A stretch of 64,000 nt of DNA. Origin: G965200765 sp965203865. Its GTDB lineage: Bacteria > Pseudomonadota > Gammaproteobacteria > Arenicellales > JAJDZL01. A program made the position numbers and the translations under genes. Positions within the stretch are counted from its first letter, which is position 1. Every line of letters starts with the position of its first letter. Shown here piece by piece: positions 47,935-57,221 of the stretch. The stretch covers positions 2,728,001-2,792,000 of the forward strand of contig OZ241916.1 of the NCBI GenBank assembly GCA_965203865.1, given 5' to 3'. The notes under the pieces are model-generated. The model ran no database searches. It was not told the DNA's origin and saw only the letters and a list, made by a program, of their open reading frames with translations.

Positions 47935-48542
47935 TCATCCTCCTCGTAGTTGTCGGGGTCCTGCGTCGCGCGGTATTCAGGGGTGTCCCAGATGAAATAG
48001 TACCGGACATCCCTCACGATATCGAATAACTCCCTGAGAGTTTTCGCTTTGACAAACAGTCCCTTGATGTTGGTATCCGAGTAGTAGATTTTGTTCTCCA
48101 CGTCCCACTTGGCCTCCACGTAAAGCGCACCGTCAAACCATGTCCATCTGGTCGGTATTGCAGTCTCGTCTTGGGACAGGTATTCGGTTAAGCAGCGAGG
48201 ATTATCGGGTAGCAGGAAGCTCTGCTGAACCTTGCGCCACTCGTCCTCGTCCCACCCTTCAGGAACGCTGCTCACCAGGAACTCAGTCGCCTCGTCGGTG
48301 TCCCAGATGAAGCTTGAAACCGCGTCGGGCATGTACTCAACGAAGTCCTTCAGGGTGATCGCCGAGTAGAAGAGTCCCGGGATGTTGGTGTGTGCGTCCC
48401 ACTGATCCTTCTCTTCGTCTAAAACAGCGCACAGTCCATATGCCCAGTCGAACCACCACCACTCGACCTCTTGTCCGTCTTCAGTCTTGACTTCGCAAGG
48501 TTCGGGGTAGGGGTCGCCGAATTCTGTAAGGAATACTTTCAC
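47931..48542 (-). CDS. Hypothetical protein with two internal DUF1902/HicB-like repeats
   Basis: About 203 residues from GTG 48542, which has GGAG 8 nt upstream; the longer TTG start at 48575 has none. Two copies of one module are visible: first WFDWAYGLCAVLDEEKDQWD, TNIPGLFYSAITLKDFVEYM, SFIWDTDEA; second WFDGALYVEAKWDVENKIYY, TNIKGLFVKAKTLRELFDIV, YFIWDTPEY. The WD...DIPGL..A.TL..L pattern resembles DUF1902 and HicB-type antitoxin folds. No toxin partner is adjacent, so the role is open. Very acidic. Confidence 0.65.
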   Translation of the reverse strand: MKVFLTEFGDPYPEPCEVKTEDGQEVEWWWFDWAYGLCAVLDEEKDQWDAHTNIPGLFYSAITLKDFVEYMPDAVSSFIWDTDEATEFLVSSVPEGWDEDEWRKVQQSFLLPDNPRCLTEYLSQDETAIPTRWTWFDGALYVEAKWDVENKIYYSDTNIKGLFVKAKTLRELFDIVRDVRYYFIWDTPEYRATQDPDNYEEDE

Positions 48543-48586
48543 TTCTTGTTCTCCAGCAGGTGGCTTTTTACCCAAAATTTACACAT
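48539..48586 (-). CDS. Putative 15-residue leader peptide (uORF)
   Basis: MCKFWVKSHLLENKK with a strong ribosome site (AAGGAG, 8 nt before the ATG). Its TGA overlaps the GTG of the next gene as GTGA, so ribosomes finishing it could restart there. It begins 17 nt after the galU stop. It may exist only to couple translation. Confidence 0.4.
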   Translation of the reverse strand: MCKFWVKSHLLENKK

Positions 48587-48602
48587 CAAAATATCTCCTT
48601 GT

Positions 48603-49466
48603 TCAATCTTCACTATCACTCTTTAAAAAAGCGGCCAAGTCTGGATCTCTTTGCGCAACGGCTATATTTGCCGCCAAATAGCCTTCTTTGCTTCCACAAT
48701 CATATCTTTTTCCTTCGAAAACCAGTCCGTGGAACGGGGTTTTCAGCAATAATTGGTCCATGGCATCCGTAAGCTGAATTTCACCTCCGGCGCCTTTGCT
48801 GTGCATGGACAAATACTCAAATACCTCAGGCTGCAGTATGTATCGACCGATAACCGCCAAGTTTGAAGGGGCAGTGCTCGGCGCAGGCTTTTCGACTAGC
48901 CCTTTTACTTCCACCATATTTCCAGAACGTGCACCGGGCTTCACAATTCCATACTTGTCGACCTGATCTATTTTCACTTCTTCAATTGCAACAATACAAC
49001 CACCCGTTTCCGGGTAGGCTTCAACCATTTGCTCCAGGCATGGCTTTTTCGCGAGCACCAGGTCATCGGTCAGCATCACTGCAAATGGGGCATTGCCAAC
49101 ATATTCCTGCGCACACCAAACTGCATGGCCCAGTCCTAGCGGTTGTTCTTGCACTGTTCGAAATATTGACCGCGAATTTAAATTACTTGCCTGTACGCGA
49201 CGAAGCACTTCTTGCTTGCCCTTGTTTTTCAAAGCACTCTCCAGCATTTGGTTTGTTGAAAAATGCTCGATTGCCAAACTTCTGCCCGGAGATACTACAA
49301 AAATAAATTTTTCAATTCCGGCAGATCGGGCTTCATCCACTGCATACTCAATCAATGGCCGGTCCACAACCGGAAGCATTTCCTTGGGAATCACCTTTGT
49401 AGCGGGCAGTATCCTTGTTCCCAGGCCAGCAACAGGAAACACCGCGGTATCGACGCGAATGCTCAC
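48603..49466 (-). CDS. galU: UTP-glucose-1-phosphate uridylyltransferase
   Basis: Makes UDP-glucose for envelope polysaccharides. Nucleotide-binding signature GLGTRILPATKVIPKEMLPVV, then VDRPLIEYAVDEA, and a C-terminal GSKEGYLAANIAVA segment. 287 residues, normal for GalU. Divergent from htpG with a 162-bp gap. Confidence 0.95.
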   Translation of the reverse strand: MSIRVDTAVFPVAGLGTRILPATKVIPKEMLPVVDRPLIEYAVDEARSAGIEKFIFVVSPGRSLAIEHFSTNQMLESALKNKGKQEVLRRVQASNLNSRSIFRTVQEQPLGLGHAVWCAQEYVGNAPFAVMLTDDLVLAKKPCLEQMVEAYPETGGCIVAIEEVKIDQVDKYGIVKPGARSGNMVEVKGLVEKPAPSTAPSNLAVIGRYILQPEVFEYLSMHSKGAGGEIQLTDAMDQLLLKTPFHGLVFEGKRYDCGSKEGYLAANIAVAQRDPDLAAFLKSDSED

Positions 49467-49628
49467 AATTTTGCCTCTTTGCCGACGAGTTGAAGTGCAT
49501 GTACAAACATTTTATTTTTCAGAATCAACAATTCCTATTAATATTGTAGTGCGAAGTTCGTGCTTGAATTTAACAGCAAACGCCATTATTTACATAAAAA
49601 GTTTTGAATTTCAACACTGGAGTTTCAA

Positions 49629-51527
49629 ATGACCGAAGAAAAAGAAAGCAAAAACATTGAATTTCAAGCCGAGGTTCAGCAACTGCTGAACCTCGTAGTC
49701 CATTCCCTTTATTCCGAGCAGGAAGTGTTTGTACGCGAGCTGATATCCAACGCGTCAGATGCATGCGGGCGATTGCAGTTCGAATCTCTCACCAACGAAA
49801 AACTCCGCAAGGACGGCGAAGAACCCGCCATTGAAATCGAAGTCAACAAACGGCAAAAAACTGTAACAATTCGGGACAATGGAATTGGCATGTCCAAGGA
49901 TGAAGTGGTGGAAAACATCGGTACAATTGCCCGTTCCGGCACCCGAAAGTTTTTGGATGCACTGTCAGGGGAGCAGTCCTCAGACACCAAGCTAATCGGA
50001 CAATTCGGTGTCGGATTCTACTCGGCATTCATGGTGGCCGACACAGTTGCCATGCGTACCCGAAAGGCCGGTCTTCCGGCAAAGAAGGGTGTGGTCTGGC
50101 AGTCGGACGGAATCAACGGATATACAATTTCCGACGAAACCATCAAGGAGCAGGGCACGGAAATAATACTGACACTGAGAAAGGAATCGAAAGAATTTCT
50201 GGAAATTGATCGAATCAGGGAAGTTGTCAAGAAATACTCCAATCATGTAACAATTCCGGTTTGTGCGCGAACAACAGGCACCAAAGAAGAAAAAGATTGG
50301 GAGACTTTAAACAAGGCATCTGCACTTTGGACGCGGAATCGAAGAGAAATCTCCGAAGAGGACTACAACAGCTTCTACACTTCTGTCGCTTTTGACCCTG
50401 GCGAGCCTCTGCTTCGCCTTCACACACGTGTGGAGGGAAGGCTTGAATACACTGCCTTGCTTTACATACCTTCCCGCGCACCATTCGACATGTGGGACCG
50501 GGACCGAAGACGCGGCATCAAGCTTTTTGTTCGCAGAGTCTTCGTAATGGATGATGCGGAACATTTAATGCCGGCATACCTTCGATTTGTAAAGGGAGTG
50601 ATTGATTCGGACGATCTTCCGTTGAATGTATCAAGAGAGTTTCTTCAAAAGAATGCTCAGATTGAACGAATCCGTTCAGGCACTGTACGCAAACTGCTCA
50701 ACGAGTTGAAGAAGCTGGCAGCCAAGGATACCGAAAAATACCAGCAGTTTTGGAATGAATTCGGCAAGGTTTTCAAGGAAGGTGTCTTTGAAGATGCCGA
50801 CAACAGAAAGCGGTTGTCGGACCTGCTTCGATTTGCCACCACCAAAAGCGATAGTGCGGAGCAGAACGTGTCGCTGCAGACCTACGTGAATCGAATGCCA
50901 GAAGACCAAAAGGCAATCTACTATGTAACTGCTGAAAGCCATGCTGCCGCACAAGGCACCCCTCAGCTTGAGGTATTCAACAAGCATGGAATTGAAGTAT
51001 TGCTGCTTAGCGACCCGGTTGACGAGTGGGTTGTCATGCATTTGAATGAATACGAGGGGAAAGAGCTCAAGTCAGTTGCCAAGGGCGACTTGGAACTTGA
51101 AGGATTCGAGGATGCTGAATTCGATTCGGACAAAACACCCGAACTGGAACCGCTACTGCAAAAACTCAAAGAAGCCTTGAATGAAAAAGCCACGGATGTT
51201 CGAACAACATCCAGGCTAACCGATTCGCCTGCCTGCCTGGTTGCGAATGACCACGATCTTGGGCGAAATTTGACAAGGCTGCTTAAGGCAACAGGACAGA
51301 CAGCGCCTGAATCTCGTCCTGTTCTCGAGATCAATCCCAAGCACCCTATTATTCTCAGTTTGTCCGAGAAAGAAGAAAAACTGGATGACTGGGCTCATGT
51401 GCTGTTTGATCAAGCCGCTTTGAGCGAAGGAGGCACTTTGGAAAATCCGGCAGATTATGTTCGCCGGGTGAATGCGCTTCTATCTGGAAACAAAGAGAGC
51501 AAAGAGTCTATTATTGTCACTCCGTAA
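49629..51527 (+). CDS. htpG: Molecular chaperone HtpG (Hsp90)
   Basis: ATP-dependent dimeric chaperone. N-domain motifs ELISNASDACGRL, IRDNGIGMSKDEV and GQFGVGFYSAF (GHKL), middle domain with LPLNVSREFLQ, C-terminal dimerisation region. 632 residues (624 in E. coli). No sigma-32-type promoter is clear in the upstream gap. Confidence 0.97.
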   Translation: MTEEKESKNIEFQAEVQQLLNLVVHSLYSEQEVFVRELISNASDACGRLQFESLTNEKLRKDGEEPAIEIEVNKRQKTVTIRDNGIGMSKDEVVENIGTIARSGTRKFLDALSGEQSSDTKLIGQFGVGFYSAFMVADTVAMRTRKAGLPAKKGVVWQSDGINGYTISDETIKEQGTEIILTLRKESKEFLEIDRIREVVKKYSNHVTIPVCARTTGTKEEKDWETLNKASALWTRNRREISEEDYNSFYTSVAFDPGEPLLRLHTRVEGRLEYTALLYIPSRAPFDMWDRDRRRGIKLFVRRVFVMDDAEHLMPAYLRFVKGVIDSDDLPLNVSREFLQKNAQIERIRSGTVRKLLNELKKLAAKDTEKYQQFWNEFGKVFKEGVFEDADNRKRLSDLLRFATTKSDSAEQNVSLQTYVNRMPEDQKAIYYVTAESHAAAQGTPQLEVFNKHGIEVLLLSDPVDEWVVMHLNEYEGKELKSVAKGDLELEGFEDAEFDSDKTPELEPLLQKLKEALNEKATDVRTTSRLTDSPACLVANDHDLGRNLTRLLKATGQTAPESRPVLEINPKHPIILSLSEKEEKLDDWAHVLFDQAALSEGGTLENPADYVRRVNALLSGNKESKESIIVTP

Positions 51528-51550
51528 GTTGTGATTGAGTTGGTAGCATT

Positions 51551-52309
51551 GTGGTCGACAATATTGTTGCTATGAAATGGGGCACCGCTTTTGGTGCCCT
51601 TGATGTCAATCGACTCTATGAAAGCGTTGCGAGAAATCTGACCCGGGAATTTCGCTTCGTTTGCCTGACTGACAATGACTCTGGATTTTGCGACGGGATA
51701 GAGGCCTGCCCCATTCCGGAAATAAATATACCGCCTGTACCAACTCATTGCACCACATGGAAGAAGATGACACTTTTTCAGAACGGAATTGGTGGTTTAA
51801 AAGGGGCATGCTTGTTCTTCGACCTGGATGTCGTGATAACCGGTTCTCTCGATGATTTTTTCGAGTACAAAGCCGGAGAATTTTGCGGAATCAAAGAATG
51901 GGTTCAGCCGCACAGAAAGGTTATTGCCCGCAGACCTACCGAAATCAATGCATCAGTATTTCGATTCGAAGCGAATTCAATGCAGCACTTGCTTGAAGAG
52001 TTTAATTCGAATCCTGAATTTGTATTGAAAAACTTTCGTCATGAACAACGGTATGTAAGTCATCTTCTTGGAGATAGCGTCAATTATTGGCCTGAGAGGT
52101 GGGTGGTCAGTTTCAAGCGTCACTGCCTGCCTGTTTTTCCGATGAATCTTTTGCGAACTCCGCGCCTTCGTTCGGGGGCGAAAGTGGTCGCATTTCACGG
52201 TTCTCCAAAACCGCTGGACGCGATGAAGGGCTATAAGGACGGCCCTATTCATCGAAAGTGCCTGGAGACACCCTGGATAGAAGAATACTGGCTAAACAAG
52301 CAAGTTTGA
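51551..52309 (+). CDS. Putative glycosyltransferase (GT8/GT2-like)
   Basis: 252 residues from GTG 51551. FFDLDVVITGSLDDFFEY carries a D-x-D within a hydrophobic strand, a typical nucleotide-sugar metal site; HGSPKP near the C-terminus resembles a GT8-like His. No signal peptide. It is 23 bp after htpG in the same direction. The acceptor and sugar are unknown; an envelope or surface-polysaccharide role is plausible but inferred. Confidence 0.6.
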   Translation: MVDNIVAMKWGTAFGALDVNRLYESVARNLTREFRFVCLTDNDSGFCDGIEACPIPEINIPPVPTHCTTWKKMTLFQNGIGGLKGACLFFDLDVVITGSLDDFFEYKAGEFCGIKEWVQPHRKVIARRPTEINASVFRFEANSMQHLLEEFNSNPEFVLKNFRHEQRYVSHLLGDSVNYWPERWVVSFKRHCLPVFPMNLLRTPRLRSGAKVVAFHGSPKPLDAMKGYKDGPIHRKCLETPWIEEYWLNKQV

Positions 52310-52373
52310 AACTCTCGTACCTTCCCGGTTACTTCCCGTTCTGAAAATCCGGCTTGCCGGGAAATCATGTCCA

Positions 52374-53159
52374 TCATTCGTCCGGGACAACCTGGTAGTA
52401 TCCGTTCGCTTGAATCAGACGCAAGGGTGAATCATACAATTCTCCCAGCAATTCGCTAGACATGATTTTATTTTTCTCACCAGTCGCGGATACGCAACCA
52501 TCCTTCAAGAGAACAACATGAGAAACTTCTGGAGGAATTTCATGGATATGATGCGTCACCAGAACAATTTGCTTGCCGTTCTGCATCAAATTTCGCACAG
52601 TACGCAGATACTGAAACGTTGCGTTCAGATCCAGCCCGCTTGTCGGTTCATCAAGGATTAACGTCTTGGGCTTGCTTACCAGTGCCCGTGCAAGCAAAAA
52701 CCGCCGTTGCTCGCCAGTCGACATTTTCGAATACTGCTTGTCCCGAAGATGTTCGATTTCCAGCATTTCCATGGTTTGCAATGCTTCAGTTTCCGCTTCT
52801 GGCTCATATTGCTGATGCTCCCAGACACCAATGCTGGAATGGTAGCCGGAAAGAACTACTTCAATCCCCTTTACATAGCCAAGGTATTGATTTTGCAACT
52901 CCTGGGAAATGAAGCCCAGACTGCTTCGCAATTCCCATACATTCCATTTTTCCTTTCCCAGTATCTTCAATCGGGACTTGCTTTCCTTGACGGGATACAG
53001 CTCGCGCATCAGAACTTTCAGCAAAGTGGTCTTGCCTGCTCCGTTAGGGCCCAGAATTACGATATTCTTGTTCAGCGGCAAGGCAAGGGAAAATTGATCA
53101 AGAACTTTCGTATTTCCTCTGTAGACCGTAATGTCTTGCATTTCAATCAGGTAGTTCAT
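52374..53159 (-). CDS. Orphan ABC transporter ATP-binding protein
   Basis: About 261 residues from ATG 53159 (MNYLIEMQDITVY). Walker A GPNGAGKTTLL, signature STGEQRRFLLARAL (for LSGGQ), Walker B TLILDEPTSGLDL and H-loop THHIHE. No permease gene is adjacent. The sequence resembles single-domain metal- or ModF-like ATPases; the partner cannot be told from the window. Confidence 0.8.
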   Translation of the reverse strand: MNYLIEMQDITVYRGNTKVLDQFSLALPLNKNIVILGPNGAGKTTLLKVLMRELYPVKESKSRLKILGKEKWNVWELRSSLGFISQELQNQYLGYVKGIEVVLSGYHSSIGVWEHQQYEPEAETEALQTMEMLEIEHLRDKQYSKMSTGEQRRFLLARALVSKPKTLILDEPTSGLDLNATFQYLRTVRNLMQNGKQIVLVTHHIHEIPPEVSHVVLLKDGCVSATGEKNKIMSSELLGELYDSPLRLIQANGYYQVVPDE

Positions 53160-53378
53160 TGTCGCGAACAGGCTAGCATTCAAATCATGGGGCTTGCGGT
53201 GAAACAAAAATTGCCAAATTCAAACTGGCGAATTGCAATTGAAAGACTGCTATTTTAGCAATTGAATAATTTGCGTGATTAACTCAATTATTTTTCGTTG
53301 AATTGTCGTGAAAGTTAAAAGAAAATACCACACCATTAACCCTTGGATGTTCGACCTCAATTTCGCAGATTTTTCTAT

Positions 53379-55439
53379 ATGAACCTTACGCCTCTATTGT
53401 CGCCTGAATCAGTCGCTCTCATCGGTGCGTCCAATCGAAAGGGATCACTCGGATTTGAATCAGTAAACATGATTCTCAAGGCCGGGTATCAAGGAGAAAT
53501 ATATCCTGTCAACCCCAGATACGATTCAGTTCTGGGACTGAAATGCTACCCGTCGCTTGATGCAATCGGCAAGCCAGTCGATTTGGCGGCATTGTGCATT
53601 TCTGCGCATCGTCTTGATACGCAAGTTCGGGAAGCAATTGCCAGTGGTGTAAAGTCGCTAGTAATTGTTCCGAATGCTATCATCGAAAACGATGCCGAAC
53701 CGCCATGCGCTGAAAGGTTGCGACTCATGCTTGAAGATGCAAATGTACCGGTTTCGGGACACAATTCCATGGGGTTCTATAACAACGACCTGAACCTGAG
53801 AGTGTGCGGCTTCAAAGCACCGGATGAAGGTTCTCGCGGAGGAATTGCTTTCATTTCCCAATCGGGTTCGGTATTTTCCACAATTGCTCACAATGACCCG
53901 CAGCTGAAATTCAATCTCGCAATTACAACTGGTACTGAACTAAACATCACAGTAGCGGATTATATTCTGTATGCACTTGAACAGTCCTCCACCCAGGTAA
54001 TTGGACTATTTCTTGAAACGATTCGCGATCCCGACTTGTTTCGAACTGCATTGCAAAAGGCCGCTGAAAAACGGATTCCTGTCGTTGCGATGAAAGTTGG
54101 CAAAAGCGATTTGGGAGCCAAATTTACAGTTAGCCACTCGGGGGGACTGGCAGGAAACGACGATGCGATCAACGCTGTATTCAATCACTATGGCGTGATT
54201 CGAGCTTCAAATTTGGACGAGATGGCGAATCTTTTGCTACTATGCAGTTACTATCCGATTCTGGGCAGTGGAAAAGTTTCAATGATTGCCGATTCTGGCG
54301 GTGAAAGAAACCTGCTTGCCGACGAGTTCGACGACATCGGACTGGAATTTGCAGAACTGTCGGAAGACACAATGAAAAAACTCGCTGATATACAGGAATA
54401 TGGACAGGAAGCCGCAAATCCCCTGGATCCTTGGGGAACCGGCATTGACTTTGAAAACATAGTGGGCAACTCCCTGACGTTGATGTCGAACGACGAAAAT
54501 ACTGCGATATCCATTTTGAGCCAAGATATTCGGGACGACAATTTCTTGACAGTTGGCTTTGTTGAGGCAATGCAAATTGCATCAGCCAAAACGAGCAAGC
54601 CTTTGGTTCACATGACAAACTATACGGGTGTTCGTCGCACGGGTACAACTGAAAAACTAAACAATCTGGGGGTTCCCGTAACATGCGGAACACGCGCCTC
54701 GCTCAATGCAATAAAGCATCTCATTGAATTCAGGGATTTTCGCTTTCAGCAACGCAAAGCAAAATCATCAGGCTCGCAGATTGATTCAAGCATTCAGGAA
54801 GTTCTTCAAGAGTACGCAGCACTGCAACTTCTTGGCGATTTCGGAATACCTGTAGTGGACTGCTTTCCCGTTCATTCTGTCAGCGACTGCAAACAATTGT
54901 CCCGAGCAATCCAGTTTCCCGTCGTTTTAAAAACTGCAATGCCCGGCATCATTCACAAAACTGATGTCGGCGGAGTGGTTGCAGATATTCCCGACATTTC
55001 CACATTGGAGAAGGAATATCTTCAAATGCAGAAGAGCTTGGGGGCCAATGCCATTGTTCAACCAATGACAAAGTTCGATTTTGAACTTATACTTGGAGTG
55101 AAGACTGATGATGCATTCGGTCAACTGATCATCGTTGGTGCTGGTGGAATCCTGACTGAATACTATAAAGACACTTGTGTTTTTCTGCCGGAAGCATCAG
55201 AGAATGAAATTGAGGCAGGCTTAAGAGGTTTAAAAATCAGCCCTTTGTTTAAAGGAGTTCGCGGCAAGCAACCCGTAGATGTGTCGAAATTGGTACAAAT
55301 CATATCGAAATTCTGCGAATTTGTAATGCAGTTCCAGGACCAGATTGCCGAAATTGATATTAATCCGCTGGTAGTATCCGGTTCCAGTATAGTTGCCCTG
55401 GATGCAGTCATTGTAGGCAGAGAAACAACAAGCCAGTAA
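53379..55439 (+). CDS. ADP-forming acetate/acyl-CoA ligase
   Basis: 686 residues. Start MNLTPLLSPESVALIGASNR at ATG 53379. Domains: CoA-binding (GASNRKGSLGFESV), succinyl-CoA-ligase-like alpha part with the phospho-His loop SHSGGLAGNDD, and an ATP-grasp C-terminal domain (FPVVLKTAMPGIIHKTDVGG, DINPLVV). Converts acyl-CoA + ADP + Pi to acid + CoA + ATP in the known reaction. Substrate range cannot be read. Followed 30 bp later by a ferredoxin. Confidence 0.9.
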   Translation: MNLTPLLSPESVALIGASNRKGSLGFESVNMILKAGYQGEIYPVNPRYDSVLGLKCYPSLDAIGKPVDLAALCISAHRLDTQVREAIASGVKSLVIVPNAIIENDAEPPCAERLRLMLEDANVPVSGHNSMGFYNNDLNLRVCGFKAPDEGSRGGIAFISQSGSVFSTIAHNDPQLKFNLAITTGTELNITVADYILYALEQSSTQVIGLFLETIRDPDLFRTALQKAAEKRIPVVAMKVGKSDLGAKFTVSHSGGLAGNDDAINAVFNHYGVIRASNLDEMANLLLLCSYYPILGSGKVSMIADSGGERNLLADEFDDIGLEFAELSEDTMKKLADIQEYGQEAANPLDPWGTGIDFENIVGNSLTLMSNDENTAISILSQDIRDDNFLTVGFVEAMQIASAKTSKPLVHMTNYTGVRRTGTTEKLNNLGVPVTCGTRASLNAIKHLIEFRDFRFQQRKAKSSGSQIDSSIQEVLQEYAALQLLGDFGIPVVDCFPVHSVSDCKQLSRAIQFPVVLKTAMPGIIHKTDVGGVVADIPDISTLEKEYLQMQKSLGANAIVQPMTKFDFELILGVKTDDAFGQLIIVGAGGILTEYYKDTCVFLPEASENEIEAGLRGLKISPLFKGVRGKQPVDVSKLVQIISKFCEFVMQFQDQIAEIDINPLVVSGSSIVALDAVIVGRETTSQ

Positions 55440-55469
55440 ACTTTCTACTTGAATCATTGATTACCAGAT

Positions 55470-55736
55470 ATGGCGCTTTTAATTACAGACGAATGTATAA
55501 ACTGCGATGTTTGCGAGCCAGAGTGCCCCAACGAAGCAATTTACATGGGACCGGAAATCTATGAGATCAACCCGGGTTTATGTACAGAGTGCGTTGGCCA
55601 TTTTGATACTCAGCAATGCGTTGAGGTTTGTCCTGTAGAGTGCATTATTGTAGATCCGGACAATACTGAAACAGAGACTCAACTATTGGAAAAATACAAA
55701 AAAATTATTGGAGGCAATCTTGCTTTAGGTTCATGA
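55470..55736 (+). CDS. YfhL-like 2[4Fe-4S] ferredoxin
   Basis: 88 residues with two CxxCxxCxxxC motifs: CINCDVCEPECPNEA and CTECVGHFDTQQCVEVCP. The extended loop in the second cluster (CVGHFDTQQC) and the C-terminal extension are the mark of YfhL/Alvin-type ferredoxins. Small electron carrier in the cytoplasm. Confidence 0.92.
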   Translation: MALLITDECINCDVCEPECPNEAIYMGPEIYEINPGLCTECVGHFDTQQCVEVCPVECIIVDPDNTETETQLLEKYKKIIGGNLALGS

Positions 55737-55807
55737 AACGCAATTTTGTTTACATTGACATAAGGATCGCCATGAAGTCAGCATGAGACTTTGAATTTTG
55801 CTACGGG

Positions 55808-56968
55808 TTAATCTACCTCTGCGCCTTCGTTAAGGATTTCCAGATATTTGCTATATACGTAAATTCTGCCGCGCTCTTTACCTGTAATTTCACTGACCAC
55901 ACCAAGATTTTCCAGAACATCAATTCCGGAGGCTATTACACTGCTAACCAGCTTGGTATCATCACAAAGTCTCCTAATTGACCATACTGGATGTTTCTTA
56001 AATGCCTGATGCAACCGGAGTGCAGAATTTGCTCTTCGACCTGCCTGACTAATCCTTGCTTTATCTTCGTCAAACAAATCAATTAGACTTTGTGCTGCTG
56101 TAATCGCATCAAATGCGGTAGTTTCTACACCTTCCAAAAAGAATTCAAGCCATGCTTCCCAATCTCCAGTATTTCGTACATGGTTCAACAAATCGTAGTA
56201 AACACTGCGGTGAGATTTAAAGTACAGACTCAAATAAAGCAATGGCTTAGTTAGAACACTATCGTTCCGTAGCATTAACGCTATAAGCAATCGCCCGATC
56301 CGGCCATTTCCATCAAGAAAAGGATGAATTGTCTCGAACTGAACATGAGACATACCCGCCCTAATCAGTGGTGGCAATCCAGAATTTTCAGAATGAATAA
56401 ACTTCTCCAGTTCATACATGCATTCTGGAACGAAATCTGCAGGCGGCGGCACAAATCGTGCTGTTCCCGGTCGCGTTCCGCCAAGCCAATTTTGGGATCT
56501 GCGAAATTCTCCCGGTTGTTTTGTACTGCCTCTATCACTCGCCAATAAATAACCATGCATCTCCCGAATTAAACGATTTGAAAGAGGAAATTCATCCTCC
56601 ATGCGATTTATGCCATGCCGCATCGCAGAAACATAATTCGATACTTCTGTTACATCATCTATGGAGGTGCCAGGGGCTTCCTCAATTTCATAAAGCAATA
56701 AATCTGATAATGTAGATTGGATTCCTTCAATTTGAGAAGATAAAACGGCTTCCTTTCGAATATACGAATGGATAAACAGATTTGGCTCAGGAAGTCTTTC
56801 AGAAATACCTTCAAGCTTGCCCAACGCCGCACGGGCATTACCATATTTTTGGAGTAGGTAAACCAAATCAACCTGTGGCTTTGGTGGCAATGGCATAGGA
56901 ACATAGGCATTGACTTGTTCGCCTGATGTGCTTGTTATTTCAAATCTACCAGTGTTTTTTCGGTACAT
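55808..56968 (-). CDS. Fic family protein with inhibitory helix and C-terminal winged helix
   Basis: About 386 residues from ATG 56968 (MYRKNTGRF); the frame is open to 57040. SSQIEG near residue 80 is the inhibitory motif that blocks ATP gamma-phosphate in class II Fic proteins; HPFLDGNGRIGR is the catalytic loop. The C-terminal part (HPVWSIRRLCDDTKLVSSVI) is a winged helix. Expected to AMPylate protein targets. It shares architecture with the disrupted fic at 24-27 kb. It lies after the ATPase/nuclease modules in the same direction and could be part of the locus. Confidence 0.9.
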   Translation of the reverse strand: MYRKNTGRFEITSTSGEQVNAYVPMPLPPKPQVDLVYLLQKYGNARAALGKLEGISERLPEPNLFIHSYIRKEAVLSSQIEGIQSTLSDLLLYEIEEAPGTSIDDVTEVSNYVSAMRHGINRMEDEFPLSNRLIREMHGYLLASDRGSTKQPGEFRRSQNWLGGTRPGTARFVPPPADFVPECMYELEKFIHSENSGLPPLIRAGMSHVQFETIHPFLDGNGRIGRLLIALMLRNDSVLTKPLLYLSLYFKSHRSVYYDLLNHVRNTGDWEAWLEFFLEGVETTAFDAITAAQSLIDLFDEDKARISQAGRRANSALRLHQAFKKHPVWSIRRLCDDTKLVSSVIASGIDVLENLGVVSEITGKERGRIYVYSKYLEILNEGAEVD

Positions 56969-57011
56969 TGACTTGTTCGCCAGTTCAAATGAATTAATGG
57001 TGCAATTGCTA

Positions 57012-57086
57012 TTTTTAGTTTGACGCTCAACTAAAAACAACTTATTCTCTTAAACGAAATAGCTGGCTTTGTTATTTTTAATTTGA
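57012..57086 (-). promoter_or_regulatory. Candidate operator of the Fic gene
   Basis: A 9-bp perfect inverted repeat TTTTTAGTT...AACTAAAAA (57012-57020, 57029-57037) and a direct near-copy of its left side (TTTTTARTTTGA at 57012-57023 and 57075-57086) lie upstream of ATG 56968. They suit a DNA-binding autoregulator, possibly the Fic winged helix. Confidence 0.4.
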
Positions 57087-57137
57087 TACTAAACTGATAA
57101 TAACAGGTTTTCCTTTGGTGTCAAGGGCGCACAGATG

Positions 57138-57166
57138 AAATCGTAAAATTACTAGAAATACGATTT
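57138..57166. other. Inverted repeat between the small nuclease-like gene and fic
   Basis: AAATCGTA (57138-57145) and TACGATTT (57159-57166) form an 8-bp stem with a 13-nt loop. AT-rich and with no T-run, so a weak terminator or a protein site. Confidence 0.3.
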
Positions 57167-57221
57167 TCAGTCAATCTCTGCCATGCTTTCCAATATAGAA
57201 TTTAACCCAGTTGATAGTTAA

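Noticed and set aside
47800..48010. N-terminal extension of the molybdenum hydroxylase frame
   Set aside because: The frame overlaps a better-supported small membrane protein and the DUF1902-like gene; family proteins start at YIGKSVLRFEDKRF.
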